DNA from: Streptomyces fulvoviolaceus
GTDB lineage: Bacteria > Actinomycetota > Actinomycetes > Streptomycetales > Streptomycetaceae
Reading direction: 5' to 3'
Assembly: GCF_000718165.1 (NCBI RefSeq)
Contig: NZ_JOEY01000049.1
Span: 1-64,000 of the forward strand
DNA length: 64,000 nt
Shown: one piece after another, positions 25,972-33,814 of the stretch
Layout: the number at the start of each line of letters is the position of its first letter
Position numbering within the stretch: position 1 is the first letter of the stretch
Position numbers and translations under genes: made by a program
Notes under the pieces: model-generated
What the model saw: the letters and a program-made list of their open reading frames with translations, nothing else
What the model was told of the DNA's origin: nothing
Databases searched by the model: none

Positions 25972-26853
25972 TTATGCCGAGGCCAGTGCCGGTTCTGCCG
26001 ATGCCGGTGTCGCCAATGCCTGGTCGTAGCGGTGCAGGATCAGGCTTGCCATCGCCGGGTGCGTGCCCAAGGGGGCCGACGCGATCCACGGGGCCGCCTC
26101 CGCGGACTCCGTGGCGAAGCGGCCGGGGGCGGTGAAGTAGGAGGCGACGGCCACCCTCGTGCGGCCGCTCGCCGCCAGGGCGCGGATGGCGTCCGGGACC
26201 GTCGGGGCTGCCGTTGTCGCGTAGGCGGGGACCACCGGGACGCCGAGGCGTTCCGAGAGGAGGTGGGCCGTGCGGCCGGTGTCGACCTTCGATGCCGGGT
26301 CGCGGGAACCCGCCGCCGCCAGGACCACCGCGCTCTGCCTGCGCGTCGCCTCGTCCATGCGGGTGCGCCAGCCGGCCTCGACCAGGCGGGAGTACAGGGT
26401 CTCCACCAGGAGGGGGTGCGGGCCCAGCGGGGCGGCCACGCGTGCGCGTACCCGGGTCGCGGCGGCCATCTCGGGAATGTCGCGCTTGACGTGGTAGCCG
26501 CGGCTCAGGAGCAGCGGGACGAGGATCGCCTCGCTGTCTCCGAGGGAGGCGAGCGTGTCGGTCAGCAGGGGCTCGTTCAGCTCGATGTGGCCGAGGTGCA
26601 CGGGCAGGCCCGGACGCAGGTCGCGAACCTTGTCCAGGAGCGTGCGTACGGTGCTCAGGGCGCGCGGGTCGCGGCTGCCGTGCGCCACGACGACGAGCGC
26701 CGGCGGGGCCGCGCGCCGTCGGCCGTCGAGCGACACGAGGCTGAGCTGGCTGGCGAGCTGGCTGCTGATCCGGTTCATGAGGTGCGCCGTACTGTCGAGG
26801 GGGACCGTCTTGGACTCGTCGCGAGGAGCTTCCGACTTACTCGTCGCCGTCAT
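25972..26853 (-). CDS. CbiX/SirB-type sirohydrochlorin chelatase-like protein
   Basis: 293 residues. Two CbiX-like halves: the first starts ALVVVAHGSRDPRALSTVRT with the metal/substrate His, the second SAVVLAAAGSRDPASKVDTG where Ala replaces His. LVPLLLSRGYHVKRDIPEMA is typical. Such proteins insert Fe or Co into sirohydrochlorin; siroheme is needed by NirB further along. ATG at 26853 is preferred; GTG at 26883 is also possible, and neither has a good ribosome site. Confidence 0.85.
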   Translation of the reverse strand: MTATSKSEAPRDESKTVPLDSTAHLMNRISSQLASQLSLVSLDGRRRAAPPALVVVAHGSRDPRALSTVRTLLDKVRDLRPGLPVHLGHIELNEPLLTDTLASLGDSEAILVPLLLSRGYHVKRDIPEMAAATRVRARVAAPLGPHPLLVETLYSRLVEAGWRTRMDEATRRQSAVVLAAAGSRDPASKVDTGRTAHLLSERLGVPVVPAYATTAAPTVPDAIRALAASGRTRVAVASYFTAPGRFATESAEAAPWIASAPLGTHPAMASLILHRYDQALATPASAEPALASA

Positions 26854-27063
26854 GGACCGATGGTGGCGGCGGGAGGTTGCCACCCCATTGCACAGGAATG
26901 ACGGGTCTTTTCCGAGGGTTCACGGTGGGGTGCATGGGGTGTGTGAGGTGCTGTGACCTGCGGTTTCGACCACCGAAGTGAAGCTGGTCACAGCGTCGGC
27001 GGTGAACCGGAAGGGCTTACATCACGTCCCTGACTGTCGAAGGCCGACCAGGAAGGACCCTCC

Positions 27064-27750
27064 GTGAGACTGCGAAGGCTGCGAAGACTGCGTATTCCGC
27101 GCACCCGCACCGGGCAGCGGAGGCTGGTCCAGGCCGTGATGGCGGGGTGTGTGCTGGCCCTGCTTCCGGCGACCTGGATGTACGTCGTGACGGGCGACCG
27201 GCTGCGTACGACCGCGGACGTGCCGCGCACCGAGGTCGCGGTCGTCTTCGGGGCCGGCCTGTGGGACGGCGAGCCGTCGCCGTATCTCGCCCACCGCCTG
27301 GACGCGGCGGCGAAGCTCTACCGCGAGAACCGGGTCGAGGTCCTCCTCGTCACCGGCGACAACAGCCGCGAGGACTACGACGAGCCGGACGCGATGCGCA
27401 CCTACCTGACGAAGCACGGAGTCCCGGACGGGCGGATCGTCAGCGACTACGCCGGCTTCGACACCTGGGACTCCTGCGTCCGGGCGAAGAAGATCTTCGG
27501 CGTCGACCAGGCCGTCCTGATCAGCCAGGGGTTCCACATCCGGCGTGCGGTCGCGTTGTGCCAGGCCGCGGGCGTCACGTCGTACGGCATCGGAGTCGAA
27601 GCCAAGCACGACGTCACCTGGTACTACGGCGGCACCCGCGAGCTCTTCGCGGCGGGCAAGGCCGCCCTGGACGCGGTGTTCGAGCCCGACCCCCGGTTCC
27701 TCGGGCCGAGGGAACCGGGGGTGACGAACGCGCTCGCTAGCGCCCGGTGA
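27064..27750 (+). CDS. SanA/YdcF-family (DUF218) membrane protein
   Basis: 228 residues. An Arg-rich N-terminus and one helix (AVMAGCVLALLPATWMYVV) precede the DUF218 domain: VAVVFGAGLWDGEPSPYLAH, VLLVTGDNSREDYDEPDAMR, DTWDSCVRAKKIFG and VLISQGFHIRRAVALC. SanA of enteric bacteria affects envelope permeability; the domain has a conserved acidic pocket. GGAAGGA lies five or more bases before the GTG. The 3' end overlaps the crotonase gene by 14 bases, tail to tail. Confidence 0.9.
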   Translation: MRLRRLRRLRIPRTRTGQRRLVQAVMAGCVLALLPATWMYVVTGDRLRTTADVPRTEVAVVFGAGLWDGEPSPYLAHRLDAAAKLYRENRVEVLLVTGDNSREDYDEPDAMRTYLTKHGVPDGRIVSDYAGFDTWDSCVRAKKIFGVDQAVLISQGFHIRRAVALCQAAGVTSYGIGVEAKHDVTWYYGGTRELFAAGKAALDAVFEPDPRFLGPREPGVTNALASAR

Positions 27751-28504
27751 AGCGCGGCGCGCGTTTCTCCAGGAACGCGGTCATGCCCTCCTTCTGGTCG
27801 TGGGTGGCGAACAGGGCGTGGAAGACGCGTCGTTCGAAGCGGATGCCGTCGCGCAGGCCCGTTTCGAGGGACTGGTTCACGCACTCGCGGGCCGCCCTGA
27901 CAGCCGTGCGGCCGTACGAGGCGATCGTCTCCGCCGCCTCCGACGCCTCGGGGAGGACCCGGTCGTCGGGCACCACCCGGGAGACGAGACCGGCGGCCTC
28001 CGCCTCCCTCGCGTCCATCGTGCGGCCGGTGAGGACCAGGTCCATCGCCTTGGCCCGGCCCACCAGGCGGGTCAGCCGCTGGGTGCCACCGATGCCCGGG
28101 ATCACGCCCAGCTTGATCTCCGGCTGGCCGAAGACCGCCGACTCCCCCGCGATCACGAGGTCGCACATCATCGCGAGTTCGCAACCGCCGCCCAGGGCAT
28201 GCCCGTTGACGGCGGCGATCTTCGGGGTGCGAAGGTCCGCGAACTCCTCCCAGGCCGCGAAGTAGTCCTCCGCGGCCATGTCGACGGCCGACCTGGCGGA
28301 CATCTCCTTGATGTCGGCGCCGGCCGCGAAGACCTTCTCCGAACCGGTCACCACGAAGCAGCCGACGTCGGGGTCCGTGTCCAACGGGCGGAGGGATTCG
28401 AGGAGTTCGGCGAGCAGTTCGCCGTTCAGTGCGTTGAGCACGTGCGGGCGGTGCAGGCGTACGGTCGCGACACGGCCGTAGCGCTCGATCTTGATGGTGT
28501 TCAT
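27737..28504 (-). CDS. Enoyl-CoA hydratase/isomerase (crotonase) family protein
   Basis: 255 residues. Crotonase oxyanion-hole segments KVFAAGADIKEM (about residue 58) and VNGHALGGGCELAMMCD (about 100), with PEIKLGVIPGIGGTQRL after; the Glu positions of an enoyl-CoA hydratase are present in ESAVFGQPEIKLG and IPGIGG context. It hydrates trans-2-enoyl-CoA. It lies 24 bases after the membrane reductase gene on the same strand and could share its transcript. Confidence 0.92.
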   Translation of the reverse strand: MNTIKIERYGRVATVRLHRPHVLNALNGELLAELLESLRPLDTDPDVGCFVVTGSEKVFAAGADIKEMSARSAVDMAAEDYFAAWEEFADLRTPKIAAVNGHALGGGCELAMMCDLVIAGESAVFGQPEIKLGVIPGIGGTQRLTRLVGRAKAMDLVLTGRTMDAREAEAAGLVSRVVPDDRVLPEASEAAETIASYGRTAVRAARECVNQSLETGLRDGIRFERRVFHALFATHDQKEGMTAFLEKRAPRFTGR

Positions 28505-28528
28505 CGACTTCCCTTCCAGGCCGGAGAG

Positions 28529-29788
28529 TTACGAGTCCCAGATCGCCCCGTACGCCGGAATCCCCCGTCGCTCCAGGCCGTGCACGACCTGCCAGGTCAG
28601 CTTCTTGTTGGAGATGCAGATGACCGCCTCGGCGCCGAAGTCCCGGTAGGCTTCGTAGGCGAGGCGGACCATGTCGGGCTTGCCGTGCTGGGAGGTGTCC
28701 CAGACGAGGGCGTGGGGCTGGACGGCGAGGATCTCGTCGACGAGGTCGTCGCCGTAGGTGGTGCGGGGGGCGCGGGTCGCCCAGACCAGGCGGGAGGGGA
28801 CCTCGGCGGCGAGCAGGTGGGGCAGGCAGGGGCCGATGCCGCTGCCGGTCGCGACGTAGACCACCTTCTTGAACAGGGTCTCGATGTTGGCGACCCCGGC
28901 CGTGGTGATGCCCTTCACCCACACCCGGGACGGCAGATCGTCGATGAAGGAGCCGGTCCAGTCGCCGGCGCGGGAGATGGTGAGGCGGAAGCCGGGCTCG
29001 CCGGGGGCGGGGACGTTGGCGAAGGAGTGCCATTCCTTCAGCGGGCTGCGGCTGATCGCGGTGGAGGAGCCCGCGAAGGGGGTCTCGCCGTGGTCGAAGC
29101 GGGCCAGCACGACGTGCGGGGAGGGGCGTTCGAGGCGTACGTCGACCTTGCGCAGCCGCAGCCAGGGCAGGGCGACGCTGAAGGTGACGCCCGCGAGGAC
29201 GGTCACTTCCGCCGGACCCGGGGCCGACAGCAGCGTGTGCGTCCAGAACAGGACGAGCGCCGTCCAGCCGCCGAAGCGGTGGATCTTCTCGAAGTGGTCG
29301 TGGTGGCGGGAGCGGAAGGGGGGCAGGGCGGTGGCGATGATGACGACGAGGAGGGCGATCAGGATCCAACCGACCGCGATCAAGGGCAGGTTGGATCCGT
29401 CGACCGTCACCACGACCGCCAGCGCGAGGAACCAGAGTGAACCCGCCAGCGCCCCGCCCACGTGCAGTCCGCCGAAGTGGTACACCTTCCCCAGCGTCCA
29501 GCGCACCTTCAGCGGCCAGTTCGTCGGCGCCCAAGTGGCCAGCCGGAAGAAGAGGTTGACCACGTACTGCTGGCGTACGACGACGGCGAGGGCGAGGTTG
29601 GCGAGGGCCGCGTGGCCCAGCGTGCGCACCGACGGGGTCCAACTGCCGTACAGAAAGAGCAGGTTGGCCGTGAACACCAGGGCCGCCAGGCGGTTGTAGT
29701 GCATCAGGCGGGGGTGCTTGATCAGGCGACGGCCCGCCGAGGTGAGCGGGGGGAGTTCTACGGCCTCCCGGTCCAGTGACGTGGTCAT
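28529..29788 (-). CDS. Membrane flavin reductase (ferric-reductase/TmpA-like)
   Basis: 419 residues. About six membrane helices fill residues 30-200, with His pairs (VYHFGGLHVGG; HDHFEKIHRFGGW; WTHTLL) that could hold haem. The C-terminal half looks like a ferredoxin-NADP reductase module, with VYVATGSGIGPCLPHLL as the NAD(P)-ribose site. The nearest thing I recall is fungal TmpA and the reductase domain fused to NRPS-like adenylating proteins. The ATG overlaps the stop of the adenylating enzyme (ATGA), so both are co-translated. Confidence 0.75.
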   Translation of the reverse strand: MTTSLDREAVELPPLTSAGRRLIKHPRLMHYNRLAALVFTANLLFLYGSWTPSVRTLGHAALANLALAVVVRQQYVVNLFFRLATWAPTNWPLKVRWTLGKVYHFGGLHVGGALAGSLWFLALAVVVTVDGSNLPLIAVGWILIALLVVIIATALPPFRSRHHDHFEKIHRFGGWTALVLFWTHTLLSAPGPAEVTVLAGVTFSVALPWLRLRKVDVRLERPSPHVVLARFDHGETPFAGSSTAISRSPLKEWHSFANVPAPGEPGFRLTISRAGDWTGSFIDDLPSRVWVKGITTAGVANIETLFKKVVYVATGSGIGPCLPHLLAAEVPSRLVWATRAPRTTYGDDLVDEILAVQPHALVWDTSQHGKPDMVRLAYEAYRDFGAEAVICISNKKLTWQVVHGLERRGIPAYGAIWDS

Positions 29789-31359
29789 CGGGCGGCCACC
29801 GCCTGAAGAGCCGTCCGCTCCGTCCGCTCCGTCCGCTCCGTCCTCTCCGTCCGCTCCTCGGCCATCCGCAGCAGCGCCTGTTTGTCGATCTTGCCGCGGT
29901 CGGTCTCGGGCAGGAATGGCAGGGGCATGACACTCTCGGGCACGCAGTAGTACGGCAGCGCGTCCGCCACCGCGCGCCGGGCTGTGCCGGGGTCGACGTC
30001 CGCCGGGCAGACGAACGACACCAGGGTCCGCGCGTCCCGCTTCAGCGTCACCGCGCGCGAGCAGCCCTCGACCGATTCCAGGACCGCCGAGACCGAGTCG
30101 AGTTCGACGCGGAAGCCGCGGACCTTGACCTGGTCGTCGGTGCGGCCGAGGTGTTCCAGTTCGCCGTCGGGGGTCCAGCGGCCGAGGTCGCGGGTGCGGA
30201 ACATACGGCGGCCGCCGCCGAGGAAGGGGTCGGGGGCGTAGCGCTCGGCGTTCAGCCGGTCATTGCCCAGGTAGCCCGCCGAGACGCAGTCGCCGCCCGC
30301 CCACATCTCGCCCACCTCGCCGATGGGGAGGGGACGGCGGTCGGCGTCCAGGACGTAGACCGTGTTGTTGGGGGTCGGGCGGCCGATGGTCAGCAGCTCG
30401 GCGGCCGGGGTGTGGCGGCGCATCGTGTTCACGATGGTCGTCTCCGTCGGGCCGCAGCAGTTGAAGAAGGCCGCCTGCCGGGCCCAGCGGTCGGCGAGCG
30501 GGCGCGGGCAGGGCTCCCCGGCCACGGCGACCGTGCGCACGTGCGGGCAGGCGGCGGGGTCGATGCCGGACAGGACGGTCGGCGTGGCGATCAGCACGTC
30601 GGCCGTACGGGCCGCGGCCGCGATGTCCTTGCCGCGGATGACCAGGGTGGCGCCGTGGGTGAGGCAGCCGAGGATCTCCCAGGCGGCCATGTCGAAGGCG
30701 ATGCTGAGGAGCTGGGCCACGCGGTCGCCGGGACGGATGCCGAGGCCGCCGGGTTCGGTGAGGAGGATGCCCGCGACGTTGCGGTGGGTGACCTTCACAC
30801 CGTTGGGCCGGCCGGTGGTGCCGGAGGTGAAGAGGACGTAGCAGCCGTCGTCGGGGCTGATCCGCCGGACGGGCGGGGTCGCCGGTTCGTACGGCTGGGG
30901 CTCGTCGAGGGTGATCAGCCGGTGGCCGGGCGGCAGCGGCACCCGGTGGGCGTGTTCGGCGACGGTGAGGACGACGCGCGTGCGGGCGGTGCGGACGACG
31001 TGGGCGAGCTGGGCCGGGGGCGCGAGGCCGATGTCCTGGGGGACATAGGCGGCGCCCGCCTTCAGGATGCCGAGCAGGCCCACGAGCATCGGGATCGAAC
31101 GGCGTACGAAGAGTCCGACATGGTCGCCGGGCCGTACGCCCTCTCTCACCAGGCGGGCGGCGAGCGCGGTCGCGTACCGGTCCAGCTCGCCGTAGGTGAT
31201 CGTCCCGCCCTGGTGTTCGGCGGCGACGGAGTGGGGGGCGGCGGCTGCGTGCCGTTCGACGGCGCGGTGGACGAGCGGGTCCGGGACGGGGACGGTGGGG
31301 CCGTGGCCGTACTGCCGGAAGAGGTGCTGATCGCGGGGGGCTAAGTGGCGCAGAGGCAT
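29785..31359 (-). CDS. Stand-alone NRPS-type adenylation enzyme
   Basis: 524 residues of an acyl/aminoacyl-adenylating enzyme. Motifs: A3 YVLFTSGTTGRPNGVKVTH, A4 FDMAAWEILG with the Asp that binds an alpha-amino group, A5 FFNCCGPTETTIV, A7 MFRTRDLGRW, A8 DQVKVRGFRVEL, A10 TDRGKIDKQAL. No carrier or condensation domain follows. The end is an Glu-Arg-Thr tandem repeat. ATG at 31359 has AGGAGG ten bases upstream. It likely activates an amino acid, perhaps for reduction with the membrane reductase it overlaps, which is inference. Confidence 0.88.
   Translation of the reverse strand: MPLRHLAPRDQHLFRQYGHGPTVPVPDPLVHRAVERHAAAAPHSVAAEHQGGTITYGELDRYATALAARLVREGVRPGDHVGLFVRRSIPMLVGLLGILKAGAAYVPQDIGLAPPAQLAHVVRTARTRVVLTVAEHAHRVPLPPGHRLITLDEPQPYEPATPPVRRISPDDGCYVLFTSGTTGRPNGVKVTHRNVAGILLTEPGGLGIRPGDRVAQLLSIAFDMAAWEILGCLTHGATLVIRGKDIAAAARTADVLIATPTVLSGIDPAACPHVRTVAVAGEPCPRPLADRWARQAAFFNCCGPTETTIVNTMRRHTPAAELLTIGRPTPNNTVYVLDADRRPLPIGEVGEMWAGGDCVSAGYLGNDRLNAERYAPDPFLGGGRRMFRTRDLGRWTPDGELEHLGRTDDQVKVRGFRVELDSVSAVLESVEGCSRAVTLKRDARTLVSFVCPADVDPGTARRAVADALPYYCVPESVMPLPFLPETDRGKIDKQALLRMAEERTERTERTERTERTALQAVAAR
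29807..29862. repeat. 9-bp tandem repeat inside the adenylation gene
   Basis: TCCGCTCCG-type units repeat about five times, coding a four-fold Glu-Arg-Thr repeat just before the C-terminus. Copy number may vary between strains without breaking the frame. Confidence 0.75.
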
Positions 31360-31689
31360 GCTGGGGGGACCTCCTGGCTGGCTTTTCGAGTGACGGTTTG
31401 CCTGGCGCCAAGCTGGATCGATCCGCGCTCGACTGTAGTTCCGGTTTTTCAACTCTCAACAAGGCGTGATCGGCCAACCACGAAACGGAATGAGCCACAT
31501 GTGGCGTCTTTCACCACACGGGCAACTTCCGTACCGGCCGGCGGCAACTCTGAGGTGGCCAGGTGTGCGCCTCGACCAGCGGGGTCGTATGCGCCTCACG
31601 GCGTCCGCCCGGCAGCGGGGAGGCTCCCGCCCCGGGCGCGTAACACAGAGCCGCCCTCCGTGTAACACGGCCGAAGCACGCTGAGGAGC
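31360..31689. other. Divergent promoter region between adenylation and nitrate reductase genes
   Basis: 330 bases with no gene. The left part is AT-richer (CGGTTTTTCAACTCTCAACA) and probably carries the leftward promoter. The right end holds the GlnR-like sites described separately. Confidence 0.5.
31640..31677 (+). promoter_or_regulatory. Candidate GlnR box upstream of nitrate reductase
   Basis: Half sites at 11-base phase: GTAAC (31640), CCGCC (31651), GTAAC (31662), GAAGC (31673). This fits gTnAC-n6-GaAAc repeated twice, with the second half site degenerate. It ends only 12 bases before the start codon, close for an activator site, so repression or a different site use is possible. Confidence 0.5.
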
Positions 31690-33780
31690 ATGCCGAACTC
31701 CGTGACGCCCACGCACTGCCCGTACTGCGCCCTGCAGTGCGGGATGAACCTGACTCCCGCACCGGACGGGACCGTCGAGGTGACCGAGCGCGCGGATTTC
31801 CCGGTGAACCGGGGCGCGCTGTGCGGCAAGGGCCGTACCGCGCCGGCGGTGCTCTCGTCCCGGGTGCGGCTGACCTCCCCGTTGGTGCGCTCCGAGGGCA
31901 CGCTCGTGCCCGCATCCTGGGACGAGGCACTGGACCGGATCGCCGAGGGGCTGTCCCGCACGCGCACGGAGCATGGTCCGGACGCGTGCGGGGTCTTCGG
32001 CGGGGGCGGCCTGACGAACGAGAAGGCGTACACCCTCGGCAAGTTCGCGCGCGTGGTGCTCGGCACCTCGCAGATCGACTACAACGGCCGCTTCTGCATG
32101 TCGTCCGCGGCGGCCGGCGGCATGAAGGCGTTCGGCCTGGACCGGGGTCTGCCGTTCCCGCTGGAGGACATCCCGAAGACGGGCTGCGTGATCCTCGTCG
32201 GGTCGAACCTCGCGGAGACGATGCCGCCCTCGCTGCGTTTCTTCAACGAGCTGAAGGAGAACGGCGGCACGCTGATCGTCATCGACCCGCGCCGCACCAA
32301 GACCGCCGAGCACGCCGACCTGCACCTCGCACCCCGCCCGGGCACCGACCTCGCGCTGGCGCTCGGAATGCTGCACCTGGTGGTGGCGGAAGGTCTCACA
32401 GACGAGGCGTACGTCAGTGAGCGCACGGCCGGCTGGGAGGACGCGCGGGCCGCGGCGATGGCCCACTGGCCGGAATACGTGGAACGGATCACGGGCGTGT
32501 CCGTGCCCGAACTCCGCGAGGCCGTACGGATGTTCTGCGAGCCCGAGGCCGCGATGGTGCTCACCGCACGCGGGCCCGAGCAGCAGTCCAAGGGCACGGA
32601 CACCGTGGGCGCGTGGATCAACCTGTGCCTGGCCACGGGACGGGCGGGACGCCCCTTCTCCGGGTACGGCTGTCTGACCGGGCAGGGCAACGGACAGGGC
32701 GGACGCGAACACGGCCAGAAGGCCGACCAGTTGCCCGGCTACCGCAAGCTGGACGACCCGGCGGCGCGGCGCCATGTGGCCGATGTGTGGGGCGTGGACC
32801 CCGACTCGCTGCCCGGTCCCGGGCGCAGTGCCTACGAGCTGCTCGACGCGCTGGGCACGGACATCAAGTCGCTGCTGCTGATGGGCTCGAACCCGGTGGT
32901 GTCGGCGCCGCACGCCGCACACATCGAGGAGCGCATCAAGTCCCTTGATTTCCTTGCCGTTTGTGACGTCGTCCTGTCGGAGACTGCCGCGCTCGCGGAT
33001 GTCGTACTGCCGGTGACGCAGTGGGCCGAGGAGACGGGGACGACGACCAACCTGGAGGGGCGCGTGCTGCTGCGGAAGCAGGCGATCACGCCTCCGGACG
33101 GCATCCGCAGCGACCTGGAGGTCATGCACGAGCTGGCCGACCGGCTGGGTGTGGAGAAGGGCTTCCCGACCGATCCCGAGGAGGTCTTCGAGGAGCTGCG
33201 GCGCGCGAGCGCGGGCGGGCCCGCGGACTACTCCGGGATCACGTACCGGCGGCTGGCGGAGGAGAACGGGGTGTTCTGGCCGTGCCCCTCCGCCGACTCG
33301 GACGCGGGAGCGGTCCACCCCGGCACCCCCCGCCTCTTCCTCGACCGTTTCGCCACCGCGGACGGCCGCGCCCGCTTCGTACCCGTCTCGCACCGGCCGA
33401 TCGCCGAGGAGCCGGACGACGACTACCCCGTCCTGCTCACCACCGGGCGGGTGGTGGCGCAGTACCAGTCCGGCGCCCAGACCCGGCGCGTCGACGAGCT
33501 GAACGCCGCCGCACCCGGACCGTTCGTCGAGCTGCACCCGCGCCTCGCGGAACGGCTGGGCGCGGCCGAGGGCGACCCGGTGGCCGTGGTCTCCCGACGG
33601 GGCCGGGCCGTGGCACCGGCCCGGATCACGCTGGGGATCCGCCCCGACACCGTCTTCATGCCCTTCCACTGGCACGGCGAGGGCCGCGCCAACACCCTGA
33701 CCAACCCGGCCCTCGACCCGACCTCCCGGATGCCGGAGTTCAAGGCGTGCGCGGTGCGGTTGGAGGCGGTGAAGTCATAG
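31690..33780 (+). CDS. Assimilatory nitrate reductase, molybdopterin catalytic subunit
   Basis: 696 residues. N-terminal [4Fe-4S] motif CPYCALQCGM with CGKG near residue 46; the likely Mo-ligand Cys is in YNGRFCMSSAAAGGMKAFG near 137. MGD-binding regions include LVGSNLAETMPP, GCLTGQGNGQGGREHGQKAD and LTTGRVVAQYQSGAQTRR. This is the NarB/NasA type, which reduces nitrate to nitrite in the cytoplasm. The partner nitrite reductase is 16 kb downstream. No signal peptide. The start is fixed by the Cys motif, which sits at residue 10. Confidence 0.92.
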   Translation: MPNSVTPTHCPYCALQCGMNLTPAPDGTVEVTERADFPVNRGALCGKGRTAPAVLSSRVRLTSPLVRSEGTLVPASWDEALDRIAEGLSRTRTEHGPDACGVFGGGGLTNEKAYTLGKFARVVLGTSQIDYNGRFCMSSAAAGGMKAFGLDRGLPFPLEDIPKTGCVILVGSNLAETMPPSLRFFNELKENGGTLIVIDPRRTKTAEHADLHLAPRPGTDLALALGMLHLVVAEGLTDEAYVSERTAGWEDARAAAMAHWPEYVERITGVSVPELREAVRMFCEPEAAMVLTARGPEQQSKGTDTVGAWINLCLATGRAGRPFSGYGCLTGQGNGQGGREHGQKADQLPGYRKLDDPAARRHVADVWGVDPDSLPGPGRSAYELLDALGTDIKSLLLMGSNPVVSAPHAAHIEERIKSLDFLAVCDVVLSETAALADVVLPVTQWAEETGTTTNLEGRVLLRKQAITPPDGIRSDLEVMHELADRLGVEKGFPTDPEEVFEELRRASAGGPADYSGITYRRLAEENGVFWPCPSADSDAGAVHPGTPRLFLDRFATADGRARFVPVSHRPIAEEPDDDYPVLLTTGRVVAQYQSGAQTRRVDELNAAAPGPFVELHPRLAERLGAAEGDPVAVVSRRGRAVAPARITLGIRPDTVFMPFHWHGEGRANTLTNPALDPTSRMPEFKACAVRLEAVKS

Positions 33781-33814
33781 GCCTCTCAGGCTGGTTCGCC
33801 TACGCTGGCCTGCG

